A DNA stretch of 48,748 bases from Hyphococcus sp. (GTDB lineage: Bacteria > Pseudomonadota > Alphaproteobacteria > Caulobacterales > Parvularculaceae), in assembly GCA_021776345.1 (NCBI GenBank), contig JAJFGC010000091.1, forward strand, positions 1-48,748. Reading direction: 5' to 3'. The position numbers and the translations under genes were made by a program. The notes under the pieces are model-generated. The model had not been told where the DNA came from. It searched no databases and was given only the letters and a program-made list of their open reading frames with translations. Positions 17,213 through 25,625 of the stretch are shown here, piece by piece. The stretch's first letter is position 1. Each line of letters opens with the position of its first letter.

Positions 17213-18376
17213 TTATCCTTTGAAAAAGTCGGCAACAGCGTTGATGATGGTGCGTTGTGTATCTTCTTCGAGATACGGATGCATGGGCAGACTGACAACC
17301 TTTCCAGCTTTATCGTTACTGACACTAAGGTCGTCCCCATTCTCGCTAATGCCCTCATAGCAGGGCTGTTGATGCAGTGGGATTGGATAGTAAACCGCGG
17401 TCGGAATCCCGTGCTTCTTCATGTGTTCCTGAAACCTGTCGCGCTCAGGCGTTTCAATTGTGTATTGAGCCCACACAGAACGGTAACCGTCCTTCACATA
17501 AGGCGTTGCATCGACAATATTATCCAAAGCGGTTGTGTAGCGCTCAGCGACCACTTGCCGCTTCTCAACCTCGGCGGAGAAGATTGCCAGCTTCTCAATA
17601 AGAATTGCAGCCTGGATAGTATCAAGCCGGCTATTAACGCCAATCCGTGTGTTCAGATATTTCGGCAGATGGTTGAATTCACGTTGCTCGATATCGCCTT
17701 TGGACGCTTTGCCGTGCACGCGCAATGAGTCGATCGTGTCTGCAAGGTCGCTGCGATTCGTGTAAACTGCGCCGCCATCGCCATAACAGCCAAGGGGTTT
17801 TGCCGGAAAGAAGCTCGTCGTTGCAATGTCGGCCCATTCCGTCGGGTGCTTCCCGTTAATTGTCCCGCCGAACCCTTGTGCGCTGTCAGCGATCAGGCTC
17901 ATCCCGTATTTTTCGGCAATCTCGGAAATCGCGGGATAATCCGCTGGTTGACCGAACAGGCAAACAGCGACGATGGTTTTGGGAGTTAGTGCGCCTTCAG
18001 TCTTTACTTTCTGAATTGCAGCCTCAAGTTTTACCGGGTCCATATTGTATGTGCGCGGATCGATATCGACAAAGATTGGCGTGGCGCGGAGGAGCGGCAA
18101 GGGCTCAGATGTCGCTGCAAAGGTGAAGCTCGGACAGAAAACCGCATCGCCCTCGCCAATGTTCAGAGCGGACATCGCGAGATGCAAGGCGTCCGTACCG
18201 TTGCCGCAGCTTAGCGCGTGCCGGGCGCCGGTATAGTCGGCGAGCTGTGCTTCGAATTCGCGCACGGGCGGACCCATCACATAGGCGCCGCTCTCAACCA
18301 CGCTGGCAATGGCTGCGTTGATTTTATCCTTGATCTGCGCGCGCTGCGCTTGAAGGTCGATAAAGGCGATGCTCAC
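17213..18376 (-). CDS. wbpE: UDP-2-acetamido-3-keto-glucuronate aminotransferase, WbpE-like
   Basis: 387 residues of the DegT/DnrJ/EryC1 PLP aminotransferase family. Landmarks are ALSCGNGTDALHLAMSAL near residue 55, the PLP-binding region IADSAQGFGG near 165, and the Schiff-base lysine in TSFFPAKPLGCYGDGGAV near 185-205. NTRIGVNSRLDTIQAAIL and PTAVYYPIPLHQQPCY follow. It aminates C3 of the 3-keto sugar made by WbpB, using glutamate. It starts at a GTG (18376) with GGAG about nine bases upstream. It sits between wbpB and wbpA on one strand, the classic order of this pathway. Both neighbours support the WbpE call over other sugar aminotransferases. Confidence 0.92.
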   Translation of the reverse strand: MSIAFIDLQAQRAQIKDKINAAIASVVESGAYVMGPPVREFEAQLADYTGARHALSCGNGTDALHLAMSALNIGEGDAVFCPSFTFAATSEPLPLLRATPIFVDIDPRTYNMDPVKLEAAIQKVKTEGALTPKTIVAVCLFGQPADYPAISEIAEKYGMSLIADSAQGFGGTINGKHPTEWADIATTSFFPAKPLGCYGDGGAVYTNRSDLADTIDSLRVHGKASKGDIEQREFNHLPKYLNTRIGVNSRLDTIQAAILIEKLAIFSAEVEKRQVVAERYTTALDNIVDATPYVKDGYRSVWAQYTIETPERDRFQEHMKKHGIPTAVYYPIPLHQQPCYEGISENGDDLSVSNDKAGKVVSLPMHPYLEEDTQRTIINAVADFFKG

Positions 18377-18465
18377 GTTTCGTTACTCCACATTGAAAAT
18401 CTGTCCATTATTAATCATCGCCCTGTTGGGCGGCGCTGCTTAGAGTGCATCCGCGCGCTTCGCAG

Positions 18466-19449
18466 TTACGCTCCTTCGGCGCGCAATAGCGCATCTAGCA
18501 CGGCCATAGCCTCGCGGCCATCGGTGCGCGGCGTCCGGCCTGTTTCGACGCACTCAAGGAAGTGGTCGCATTCGCGCCTCAAAGGTTCGTGATCCGCGTA
18601 CGGCATTGGTTCCGGGTCACTTTTTGTTGGGGCCGGGTCGCCGTCACTGGTCGTAATCTGGTGACGATATAGACGCAATTTCTGCGCAGGATCGGTGTTA
18701 GAGTCTTCGAACACAATCATCCCAGTTTCACCGACCACGACCAGGCGATGTTCTTTGAACGGATGCAGCCAGGAGGCAAAAATGTGGGCCCGACCGCCCC
18801 CGTTAAATGCCATGTCGATCCGAAATTCGTCCTCAACGCCGTCCGTAACCCAGCCGCCGCCGCTGCCGTTGACTCTTTCCGGCACGCTCCCGAACAAAGC
18901 AAGTAACATGGAAACATCATGCGGCGCGAAACTCCACAGCGCATTCTCGGCCCTTCGAAATTTACCGAGGCTGAGGCGGTGGGAATAGGCATAGCGGAGC
19001 GCGCCGATCTCGCCTTTCGCTACTGCTTCGCGTAAGGCCTCGAACGCCGGATGGTATTGTAGGAGATGCCCTACCATGAGCGTGCGGTCGGTCTCGTCTG
19101 CTGCGGCGATCATTCGCTCACCGTCTTCGCGGGTTAGGGCGAGCGGTTTTTCAACATAGACGTGCTTGCCTGCAGCGAAGGCTTTGAGGGCAAGGTCGGC
19201 GTGCATTTCGGCAGGTGCGGCAATTGCGACAGCCTTGATACTGTCGTCGTCAAGAATATCGTCAAAGGTCTTGACCTCGGTATTATTTTTGTTGGCTTCG
19301 CGCGCTGCAGTTGCCGGGTCGGGGTCGCAAATCGCTGCAAGCGCATTAAGGCTGCCGAAATTTCTCGCTAGATTTTTGCCCCAATGCCCAGCGCCAATCA
19401 CCGCCGTCGCCGGGCGTGATAAAGTCGACATAAGCTGTTCCGCTCTCAT
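18466..19449 (-). CDS. wbpB: Gfo/Idh-family UDP-GlcNAcA 3-dehydrogenase, WbpB/WlbA-like
   Basis: 327 residues. The Rossmann motif AVIGAGHWGKNLARNF is near residue 17; the Gfo/Idh signature VYVEKPLALTREDGERM near 95 contains the catalytic-region EKP. PHDVSMLLALFG near 177 is the substrate-side His region. It oxidises C3 of UDP-GlcNAcA to the 3-keto form using tightly bound NAD(H), feeding WbpE. It is the first gene of the wbpB-wbpE-wbpA-GT operon. Two starts are possible: the ATG at 19449, or an ATG at 19431 giving MSTLSRPATAVIG, six residues later. The assignment rests on family motifs plus the linked wbpA, wbpE, wbpD and wbpI. Confidence 0.9.
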   Translation of the reverse strand: MRAEQLMSTLSRPATAVIGAGHWGKNLARNFGSLNALAAICDPDPATAAREANKNNTEVKTFDDILDDDSIKAVAIAAPAEMHADLALKAFAAGKHVYVEKPLALTREDGERMIAAADETDRTLMVGHLLQYHPAFEALREAVAKGEIGALRYAYSHRLSLGKFRRAENALWSFAPHDVSMLLALFGSVPERVNGSGGGWVTDGVEDEFRIDMAFNGGGRAHIFASWLHPFKEHRLVVVGETGMIVFEDSNTDPAQKLRLYRHQITTSDGDPAPTKSDPEPMPYADHEPLRRECDHFLECVETGRTPRTDGREAMAVLDALLRAEGA

Positions 19450-19742
19450 TTATGTGGTCTTTCAGCGGTGCATCACCTGCCGATCCGCGCAAGTCAAGCC
19501 CGCTGATAAAAAAACGTCGTAATCAGTGTACGCAAGCTCAGGCGCGGCGAATTCTAAGACCAGTGGCGCTAATCAGCCAGGCAACACGCCGAGGCTGTAG
19601 GCGCCTACAAACCGATCAACCCCACCAAATAGCACTTTGTTTCTGCCAGCGACCGCTGATATCAATTCTTCGCCTCGTGCGCTCTCTCATAAGCGCCGCG
19701 AAGTTTAGCGAGTTTTTCCTCATCGCTTCGACGCTGGCGCGC

Positions 19743-20030
19743 GTAAAAGCGGCGTCGAATCCGATCTTTGAAAGCCTACAGGCGTTAGTTGCCTCGACGC
19801 GAGCAGCGCTTGTGGCGACTGATTCAGTTGGACTTCAGAAAGATGCCTATTTCAACGAGGTTCCTTGCGTGACGATGCGCGGCGAGACCGAATGGATGAA
19901 AACGATCACACACGGATGGAATCGTCTGTGGTCGGAACCGGCCTTTCAGGAGAGGCGCGCAATTACGGAATATGGCGGCGGTCAGTCGGCTGAGAAGATC
20001 ACTGACATTATTGTCAGAGGGCTCGCCTGA
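19743..20030 (+). pseudogene. C-terminal remnant of a UDP-GlcNAc 2-epimerase (wbpI/wecB type)
   Basis: The end of the 192-residue ORF in the track reads LQALVASTRAALVATDSVGL, then QKDAYFNEVPCVTMRGETEW and HGWNRLW. This is the C-terminal signature of the non-hydrolysing epimerase family (normally TDSGGLQKEAYF, VPCVTLRDETEW, GWNRL). The first 100 codons of that ORF look like noise and no N-terminal half is present, so this is a truncated remnant, not a gene. A possible further decayed piece (HAEAVGAYKPINP) lies just upstream. The key Gly of SGG is replaced (DSVG). It lies on the strand opposite to the wbpI at the left edge, like the other decayed copies in this locus. Confidence 0.75.
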
Positions 20031-20080
20031 TAACGATCAGCATCACTGAGTGACGTAACGTCGGTTTTGGTGCTGGCGCT

Positions 20081-20632
20081 TTAGAACGGCGTGTCAAAGT
20101 CGCGCCAGCCTTGTGCGGCTGCGTCTTTCTCAGAGATTTGAACGCCGCCGGCGTCCATGCCCCAATCGATATTGAGATCGGGATCGTCCCATTTGACGGT
20201 GCTGTCGCTCGCCTTGTCATAGAAGTTATCGACCTTGTAGGCGACATGGGTGTTGGCTTCGAGCGTCAAAAACCCGTGGAGGAAGCCTGCGGGCACGAAG
20301 ATTTGCACGCCATTTTCAGCGGAGAGTTTCGCCTTCACCCATTGGCCGAATGTTGGTGAGCTTTTGCGCGCATCGACAGCGACATCGACAACGGTCCCGG
20401 CGAGAACGCGGACGAGCTTCGCCTGAGCAAAGGGCGGCGCCTGAAAATGCAGCCCCCGAAGCGTGCCTTTTTGAGCGGAGAGCGACTCATTGTCCTGAAC
20501 GAAGTCGCAGGTGACGCCGGCTTCCTTAAAGCTCCGGGCATTATAGACTTCCGAAAAATAACCGCGAGCATCGCCATGGCGCTTAGGCGTGATCAGTTTA
20601 ACGTCAGGGATTTCAAGGGCTTCAACCTTCAC
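20081..20632 (-). CDS. rfbC: dTDP-4-dehydrorhamnose 3,5-epimerase
   Basis: 183 residues, standard RfbC length. Landmarks are PKRHGDARGYFSEVYNARSF, FVQDNESLSAQKGTLRGLHF (the RGLHFQ catalytic His region near residue 57-63), VDVAVDARKSSPTFGQW, IFVPAGFLHGFLTLE and VAYKVDNFYD, where the Tyr general acid sits. It epimerises C3 and C5 of dTDP-4-keto-6-deoxyglucose in dTDP-L-rhamnose synthesis. rfbA lies 5.6 kb away on the same strand; rfbB and rfbD are not in the window. The gene is convergent with the wbpI remnant at 20030. It is intact, with no truncation. Confidence 0.93.
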   Translation of the reverse strand: MKVEALEIPDVKLITPKRHGDARGYFSEVYNARSFKEAGVTCDFVQDNESLSAQKGTLRGLHFQAPPFAQAKLVRVLAGTVVDVAVDARKSSPTFGQWVKAKLSAENGVQIFVPAGFLHGFLTLEANTHVAYKVDNFYDKASDSTVKWDDPDLNIDWGMDAGGVQISEKDAAAQGWRDFDTPF

Positions 20633-20767
20633 GAGGGCTTCCTTTTAATAGTGATGGGCGTCTTATCATGCGCCTTCGGCGGACTTGCAACGACAAAGCC
20701 ATATGGCGCGGTCAGCGAATCTGCCCATAGTTTCCTTGCTCCGGCGGAATCGCCGGGGAAAAGAAAT

Positions 20768-20816
20768 AACCGCAACATCTTGCGTTATTTGCTGAATGTA
20801 TCGCAAGATAGTGTAG
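20768..20816 (+). promoter_or_regulatory. Putative pair of NrdR boxes and promoter of nrdB
   Basis: CGCAACATCTTGCG (20771-20784) is a palindrome with CGCAA/TTGCG arms and matches the general NrdR-box pattern CnCAAnATnTTGnG. A second, weaker site, CGCAAGATAGTG, starts at 20802. The box centres are 31 bases apart, the three-helical-turn spacing typical of NrdR box pairs. A possible -10 hexamer TAGAAT lies at 20814-20819 overlapping the second box, so NrdR binding would block RNA polymerase. The site is 45-90 bases upstream of nrdB. The assignment to NrdR is inference from pattern and position. Confidence 0.55.
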
Positions 20817-20859
20817 AATTTGCTGCATTATTTAACGACAAAGAAACGGGATATTTTCC

Positions 20860-21903
20860 ATGTTGGACGCCGCCGAAACGAGCCAGTCTTTGCCAGGTCT
20901 GATGACGCCTTCTCATGCCTATAAGCCTTTCCGCTATCCCTGGGCCTATGATTTCTGGAAGCGCCAGCAGCAGGTTCACTGGATGCCGGAAGAAGTGCCG
21001 CTGGGCGAAGACTGCAAGGATTGGGCAAATAATATCTCGGACGCCGAGCGCAATCTGTTGACCCAGATTTTCCGGTTCTTCACCCAGTCGGATATCGAGG
21101 TGAACGACAATTATATGGAGCGTTACGCGCGCGTCTTTAAGCCGACCGAAGTCAAGATGATGCTGTCGGCATTCTCCAATATGGAGACGATCCATATTGC
21201 GGCTTATGCGTTGCTGCTTGAAACCATCGGCATGCCGGAGTCTGAGTTTTCGGCGTTTCTGGAATATGAAGCGATGTGTGACAAGCATGATTTCATGCAA
21301 AAGTTCGGTGTAGAGACGAATGAAGATATCGCACGAACGCTGGCGATGTTTGGCGCTTTCACCGAAGGGCTGCAGCTCTTTGCGTCTTTTGCTATGTTGA
21401 TGAATTTTCCACGCTTCAACAAGATGAAGGGCATGGGGCAAATCATTACATGGTCGATCCGCGATGAATCGCTTCACTGCGAAGGCATGATCAAGATGTA
21501 TCACGCCTTCGCCAAGGAGACGGGGTGCGTCACGCAAGCGGTTGCTGACGATATTGTTGAGTGCTGCAAAACGGTTGTCGGTCTCGAAGACAAGTTCATC
21601 GATCTGGCGTTTGAGATGGGCCCGGTCGAGGGCATGACCGCGGACGATATCAAGCAATATATCCGCTACATCGCCGATTGGCGCCTCGACCAGCTTGAGC
21701 TGCCGAAAATCTACGGCGTTGAGAAGCATCCGCTGCCATGGCTTACGGAAATCCTCAACGGCGTTGAGCACGCAAACTTCTTCGAGGCGCGCGCAACTGA
21801 ATATTCCAAGGGCGCAACCCAGGGCGAATGGCACGGCGACGAAGGCGTCTGGTCAAACTTCGATCAGATGATGGAGAAGCGGAAAGTTGTGGTTGTTGAG
21901 TAA
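20860..21903 (+). CDS. nrdB: Ribonucleoside-diphosphate reductase class Ia, beta subunit
   Basis: 347 residues. It opens near PFRYPWAYDFWKRQQQVHWM, with IFRFFTQSDIEVNDNY near residue 80-95. SNMETIHIAAYALLLE near 107 contributes a Glu and His of the di-iron site and the radical Tyr region, and SIRDESLHCEGMIKMYHAF near 200 supplies the second Glu/His pair. It provides the tyrosyl radical for NrdA, reducing ribonucleotides to deoxyribonucleotides. nrdA is not in this window, so the subunits are not adjacent here. A probable NrdR-box pair lies upstream. The 349-residue antisense ORF over this gene is a shadow. Confidence 0.93.
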   Translation: MLDAAETSQSLPGLMTPSHAYKPFRYPWAYDFWKRQQQVHWMPEEVPLGEDCKDWANNISDAERNLLTQIFRFFTQSDIEVNDNYMERYARVFKPTEVKMMLSAFSNMETIHIAAYALLLETIGMPESEFSAFLEYEAMCDKHDFMQKFGVETNEDIARTLAMFGAFTEGLQLFASFAMLMNFPRFNKMKGMGQIITWSIRDESLHCEGMIKMYHAFAKETGCVTQAVADDIVECCKTVVGLEDKFIDLAFEMGPVEGMTADDIKQYIRYIADWRLDQLELPKIYGVEKHPLPWLTEILNGVEHANFFEARATEYSKGATQGEWHGDEGVWSNFDQMMEKRKVVVVE

Positions 21904-22669
21904 CCCGAACCCAACCACTGATAGCACAAGCTACACTGGTGAATATTTTACACCTCTTAGTCAAATCCAATTTCGAGGGTTTGATAGGCAGGGCGTCTTG
22001 GTGGTTGATGGAATGGGCGGTCGACGTGGCGTCGAAATTGATCCAATTCCAAAACGGCTTTTCAAATACCTAAAAGCGGAACATATTTCTTTTTATAAAG
22101 ATAAAAATAGCCTCCGGTTTGGTAGTCAAAAATTCTACCGGATCGAGCATGAGGGACGATTGCTCGGCTTCAACGACCCGTATGATGGGAGCGTGCGACA
22201 ATACAATCCAACGACTAGGCAGCAATGTCACATGCCAACAAATAGTTTTGTCTTCAGCACGTCCGTCGAGTGGACACCGGACAGTCAATTCGAGTGGTGG
22301 GTAAGACAAGGATGCAATTACAATGCATGCATCGAGTTTGATGGAAAAAAGTTGATTACACAATTAGCTGAATCTACTGAATTGAAATATCCTGGTACGG
22401 GGCTTTTAATTGGGAATTCCATTTACACGCTATCAGGTGCTTGTGAGGAAGTGAAAGCATTTACAATCGACCCGTTTAAAAGCCACCTGAAAAAACGAAA
22501 AACTCTTGCGTGGGAAAAAGAATATCGATTCTGTTTATCCCACGATGATAGCTCGGAAGAGGTTCATACAACACTTGTTTGCCCAAATTTGTCGGATGCA
22601 TTCGTTCAGATATCGGTATTCGATCCATGGTTTCTGAAACAGGGAATCTTAAAAGAACTCACTCAATAA
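21887..22669 (+). CDS. DUF2971-like protein of unknown function
   Basis: Up to 260 residues. LFKYLKAEHISFYKDKNSLRFGS, FNDPYDGSVR, FVFSTSVEW, ACIEFDGKKL and LAWEKEYRFCL occur in the order and spacing of DUF2971 proteins (a FNDPFD-like box, an IEFD-like box and a late W-E-R box). The molecular function of that family is not established; several members occur in accessory or defence-type settings. The start is uncertain: the TTG at 21887 overlaps the nrdB end by 17 bases, and a later ATG at 22012 would cost 41 residues. The gene is clearly more AT-rich than nrdB and the patatin gene, which suggests acquisition by transfer. Confidence 0.6.
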   Translation: MWLLSNPNPTTDSTSYTGEYFTPLSQIQFRGFDRQGVLVVDGMGGRRGVEIDPIPKRLFKYLKAEHISFYKDKNSLRFGSQKFYRIEHEGRLLGFNDPYDGSVRQYNPTTRQQCHMPTNSFVFSTSVEWTPDSQFEWWVRQGCNYNACIEFDGKKLITQLAESTELKYPGTGLLIGNSIYTLSGACEEVKAFTIDPFKSHLKKRKTLAWEKEYRFCLSHDDSSEEVHTTLVCPNLSDAFVQISVFDPWFLKQGILKELTQ

Positions 22670-22743
22670 TCCCATTAATAAACTGGGTTCAGCAAGCAGA
22701 GCGAATTTGACCCACCCTAGATCCGTAGCGCCTCCGCGCCTCA

Positions 22744-23769
22744 TCAATAAACCGGCGCCAATCCCCGCGCCAACGCCCGCAGTTGCGGACGCATTTCTTC
22801 GACCATCTCGACCGCGCCTTGCGTCAGCCTACGCAAATTTTTCTTCGAGGAATCATCGAGTTTGTCGGAGCCGCGGCCTTTCTCTAGGCGATAGTCAAAG
22901 CGCGTATACTTCTCACCCAGAAGATATTTAAGCTGACGATTAACCGCGCGGGCCTGCCCGTCTTGAATGGCGGAGATCAGCGGCGTGCGGAATCTGCCCG
23001 TTGGCGAAATCCATTCGGAAAAGCCCCATCGCCGCGCTTTCTCAAATGGATAATTGCGCGTCTGCCGGCCAGTGCCGAGAGAAATAACGCGCAGCTCATC
23101 GCCCGGGAAAAGCCGCATGGCTTCGGCGACGGCGGCCATCGCCGGGTCGTTGATGTAAACGCCGCCGTCGATTGCTGTCCAGCTGTTGGCGCGATCTGGA
23201 CTTTCAATTTTGTGGGGCGGGAAAAAAGTCGGCGCGGCGGTCGAGCCCTGAACGGCATCGCGCACTTTGATCATGCCAAAACGGTCTCCTTCGGGCCGGG
23301 TCTCGTAAATTGGTCCGCCACGAAAGAGGACGGTGTCGCGCGGGTCGATCGAATAGGCGGGGATCATCAGATTGCGCCGGGCGCTGGCAAAGACGACGTC
23401 GCCAAAGCTCTCGGTCAGGACCGCCGCCAATCCATCTGGCCGGTAGAGCGGTCCGAAAAGTTGCGGCAGGCGCCCGATAAGGGGCAGGCGGGTGAAAAAT
23501 TTCTGCGGAAAAATCCGCCGCGCATCCGCCTCATAGCGATCCCGGATCTCTGACGGCGTCGGTCCCGTGCCGCCGTCAGGCGCGGGGAATGATAAAGCGG
23601 CCGCGATCAGCGCGCCCGACGACGTCCCGGCGATAAGATCGAAACATTCCGAAACGGTGCAGGTTTTTCCCGCCGCCTTGAATTCGCCGTCAAGCGCGTC
23701 GAGGACGATAGCCGCCACGATCCCTCGCACGCCGCCGCCATCAATCGAAAGGATATACCTGGTCGCCAT
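22744..23769 (-). CDS. Patatin-like phospholipase
   Basis: 341 residues from the ATG at 23769, which has GGAG seven bases upstream; the track start at 23814 adds 15 unlikely residues. The patatin oxyanion motif is in YILSIDGGGVRGIVA near residue 10, the nucleophile elbow is GTSSG near 55 (Ser of the Ser-Asp dyad), and the Asp is in AIDGGVYINDPA near 200. The bacterial CapV/FabD-lysophospholipase branch has this layout. It probably hydrolyses acyl ester bonds of phospholipids. No signal peptide or membrane segment is visible, and no CD-NTase is beside it, so a CBASS role is not supported here. Confidence 0.88.
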   Translation of the reverse strand: MATRYILSIDGGGVRGIVAAIVLDALDGEFKAAGKTCTVSECFDLIAGTSSGALIAAALSFPAPDGGTGPTPSEIRDRYEADARRIFPQKFFTRLPLIGRLPQLFGPLYRPDGLAAVLTESFGDVVFASARRNLMIPAYSIDPRDTVLFRGGPIYETRPEGDRFGMIKVRDAVQGSTAAPTFFPPHKIESPDRANSWTAIDGGVYINDPAMAAVAEAMRLFPGDELRVISLGTGRQTRNYPFEKARRWGFSEWISPTGRFRTPLISAIQDGQARAVNRQLKYLLGEKYTRFDYRLEKGRGSDKLDDSSKKNLRRLTQGAVEMVEEMRPQLRALARGLAPVY

Positions 23770-23888
23770 GGTTTTCTCCGTTGCCCTGTTGCATCGCAGC
23801 GCCGGTGTGGACAAGCGCGCTCTGCGCCGTCATATTCCGCTGAAAATGTGTGACAAATCAAATCACGAGCACGAAAAAGGCCTGAAAA

Positions 23889-24101
23889 ATGTCAAACGAC
23901 CCTGAACGCATCACCATTCTTGCCCGCGAGTTCACTGCTGCCGCGCTTGAGTTTCACCGTGGCCGGATGGCGGAAAAAGGCTACCGCATGGAAGGGTCGA
24001 TCACGCCAAAGACATTCAAGATGATTGAGGGCATGGATGCGCCCAAAGACCTGTTTGACGGCGAGCCGCTTTTTTCGGTGACATTTGTGAAGAAAGACTG
24101 A
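23889..24101 (+). CDS. Small conserved-looking protein of unknown function
   Basis: 70 residues (MSNDPERITILAREFTAAAL, EKGYRMEGSITPKTFKMIEG, LFSVTFVKKD), charged and soluble, with no signal peptide. The ATG at 23889 has a purine-rich stretch (AAAAAGG) 10-15 bases upstream. Codon use and GC match the neighbours, and no larger ORF competes on either strand, so I consider it a real gene. It sits upstream of the symporter gene on the same strand, after the divergent patatin gene. I do not recognise a family. FEHRG- and KGYR-like turns hint at a small alpha/beta fold, but nothing more can be said. Confidence 0.6.
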   Translation: MSNDPERITILAREFTAAALEFHRGRMAEKGYRMEGSITPKTFKMIEGMDAPKDLFDGEPLFSVTFVKKD

Positions 24102-24162
24102 TCGCTTTTTCTATAAAAATATCTAGCCGCATTTTGTCTGGTGCGGCGCGTCGCTCAATCTC

Positions 24163-25611
24163 ATGATTGCGTTCCTGAACGATCTCCTCTGGGGCAAGGT
24201 GCTGATCTTTGTTCTGATCCCGGTCGGGCTTTGGCTCACGGTCAGGTCAAACTTTGTCCAGTTCCGGCATTTCGGCCGCATGTTCGGTATTCTGGGGCAG
24301 GCGTTTCATCATGAATCGGATAAGCCGACCTCGTTTCAGGCGCTGGCGCTTTCGGTCGCAGGCCGGGTTGGGGCGGGCAATATCGCCGGTGTCGCCGTTG
24401 CTATCACGCTTGGCGGACCGGGCGCCATTTTCTGGATGTGGCTTGTTGGTCTGGTTGGCATGGCGACCAGCTTTTTCGAATGCTCTATCGCGCAGCTTTA
24501 TAAACGCCTTGAGCCTTCCGGTAATTTTCGCGGCGGGCCAGCGTTTTATATTCAGCATGGATTGAAAAAACGCCTTGGCGGCGGCGCGATTATTTTGGCG
24601 GGTGTTTATTCCGTTTTGCTCCTCGTGACGTTCGGTATTGCGTTTAACATCTTGCAAAGCTTTGCCGTTGCGACCTCGGTTGCCGACGCTTTCGGGGCGC
24701 CGCCGATTGTTACTGGCGGCGTGCTCGCAATTGCGGTTGGCGGCGTTATCTTTGGCGGTATCGGGCGCATTACCAAAGTCGTCGAGATTATCGTGCCAGT
24801 GATGGCGATCAGCTATATTGCCTTGGCGCTGTTTATCCTCGCGACGCGTGCTGGTGATCTGCCCGGTGTTCTCTCAACGATCGTCACCAGTGCGTTTGGT
24901 GTGAACCAGGCCTTCGCCGGCGGCATCGGCGCGGCGCTGACACTGGGCATTCAACGCGGGCTTTTCTCTAACGAGGCAGGGCTTGGGTCCGCCCCTAACG
25001 TCGCAGCTGTCGCCTATGTGCCGCATCCGGGCCATCAAGGCATCGTCCAGGCATTGTCCGTTTTTATCGACACCATTCTGATCTGCACATGCACTGCTTC
25101 CATCATTCTTCTGTCGGGCATTGATTTTACGGATCCTGATGTCGATGGCGTAATTCTGACCCAAACCGCGTTGCAGGATCATGTCGGCGGCTGGGCGAAC
25201 GAGTTTATCGCCGTTGCCTTGATGCTTTTTGTCTTCAGTTCGATCATGTATAATTATTTTCTTGGCGAAAACGCCCTCGACTTTTTCGTCAATGATAATC
25301 AACTGGCCTTCAACATTTTTCGTGGCGTGACCCTCGGCTTCATCGTGCTTGGGTCAACACTTGACCTCGCCGCCGCCTTTGGTTTTGCCAATGTCACCAT
25401 GGGACTTTTGGCTCTCGTCAATTTGCTTGCGCTTGTGTTGTTATTCCCGACGGGCCTTCGGATCTTGCGTGACTTTGATGGGCAACTCAAAAAAGGCGTG
25501 AACCCGGTTCTTGACGTGCGCGATTACAAAGATCTCGATATTGACGAAAAGGCCTGGGCGCTTCAGCCTGAAGATGAGAAGCGTCTCACGGCAAAACGCG
25601 GCGGCGCGTAA
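24163..25611 (+). CDS. Sodium:alanine/glycine symporter, AGCS family
   Basis: 482 residues with about eleven membrane segments. AGCS hallmarks are present: LTVRSNFVQFRHFGRMF near residue 28, SVAGRVGAGNIAGVAVAITLGGPGA near 65-90, FRGGPAFYIQHGL near 122, GIQRGLFSNEAGLGSAPNVAA near 265-285, and IMYNYFLGENALDFF near 365. These enzymes import alanine or glycine with Na+ through the inner membrane. It precedes the DsbA-like isomerase gene by about 14 bases, so they may be co-transcribed. The end is soluble and Lys/Asp-rich. Substrate within the family cannot be told from sequence. Confidence 0.9.
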   Translation: MIAFLNDLLWGKVLIFVLIPVGLWLTVRSNFVQFRHFGRMFGILGQAFHHESDKPTSFQALALSVAGRVGAGNIAGVAVAITLGGPGAIFWMWLVGLVGMATSFFECSIAQLYKRLEPSGNFRGGPAFYIQHGLKKRLGGGAIILAGVYSVLLLVTFGIAFNILQSFAVATSVADAFGAPPIVTGGVLAIAVGGVIFGGIGRITKVVEIIVPVMAISYIALALFILATRAGDLPGVLSTIVTSAFGVNQAFAGGIGAALTLGIQRGLFSNEAGLGSAPNVAAVAYVPHPGHQGIVQALSVFIDTILICTCTASIILLSGIDFTDPDVDGVILTQTALQDHVGGWANEFIAVALMLFVFSSIMYNYFLGENALDFFVNDNQLAFNIFRGVTLGFIVLGSTLDLAAAFGFANVTMGLLALVNLLALVLLFPTGLRILRDFDGQLKKGVNPVLDVRDYKDLDIDEKAWALQPEDEKRLTAKRGGA

Positions 25612-25625
25612 CTGAAGAATTGGCG

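Noticed and set aside
20785-21834. 349-residue minus-strand ORF
   Set aside because: It lies fully antisense to nrdB, whose motifs are certain, and its translation has Arg/His/Leu-rich shadow composition.
22744-23769. Patatin-like gene as the effector of a CBASS anti-phage system
   Set aside because: No CD-NTase or other CBASS gene lies beside it; the neighbours are a DUF2971-like gene and a small unknown protein.
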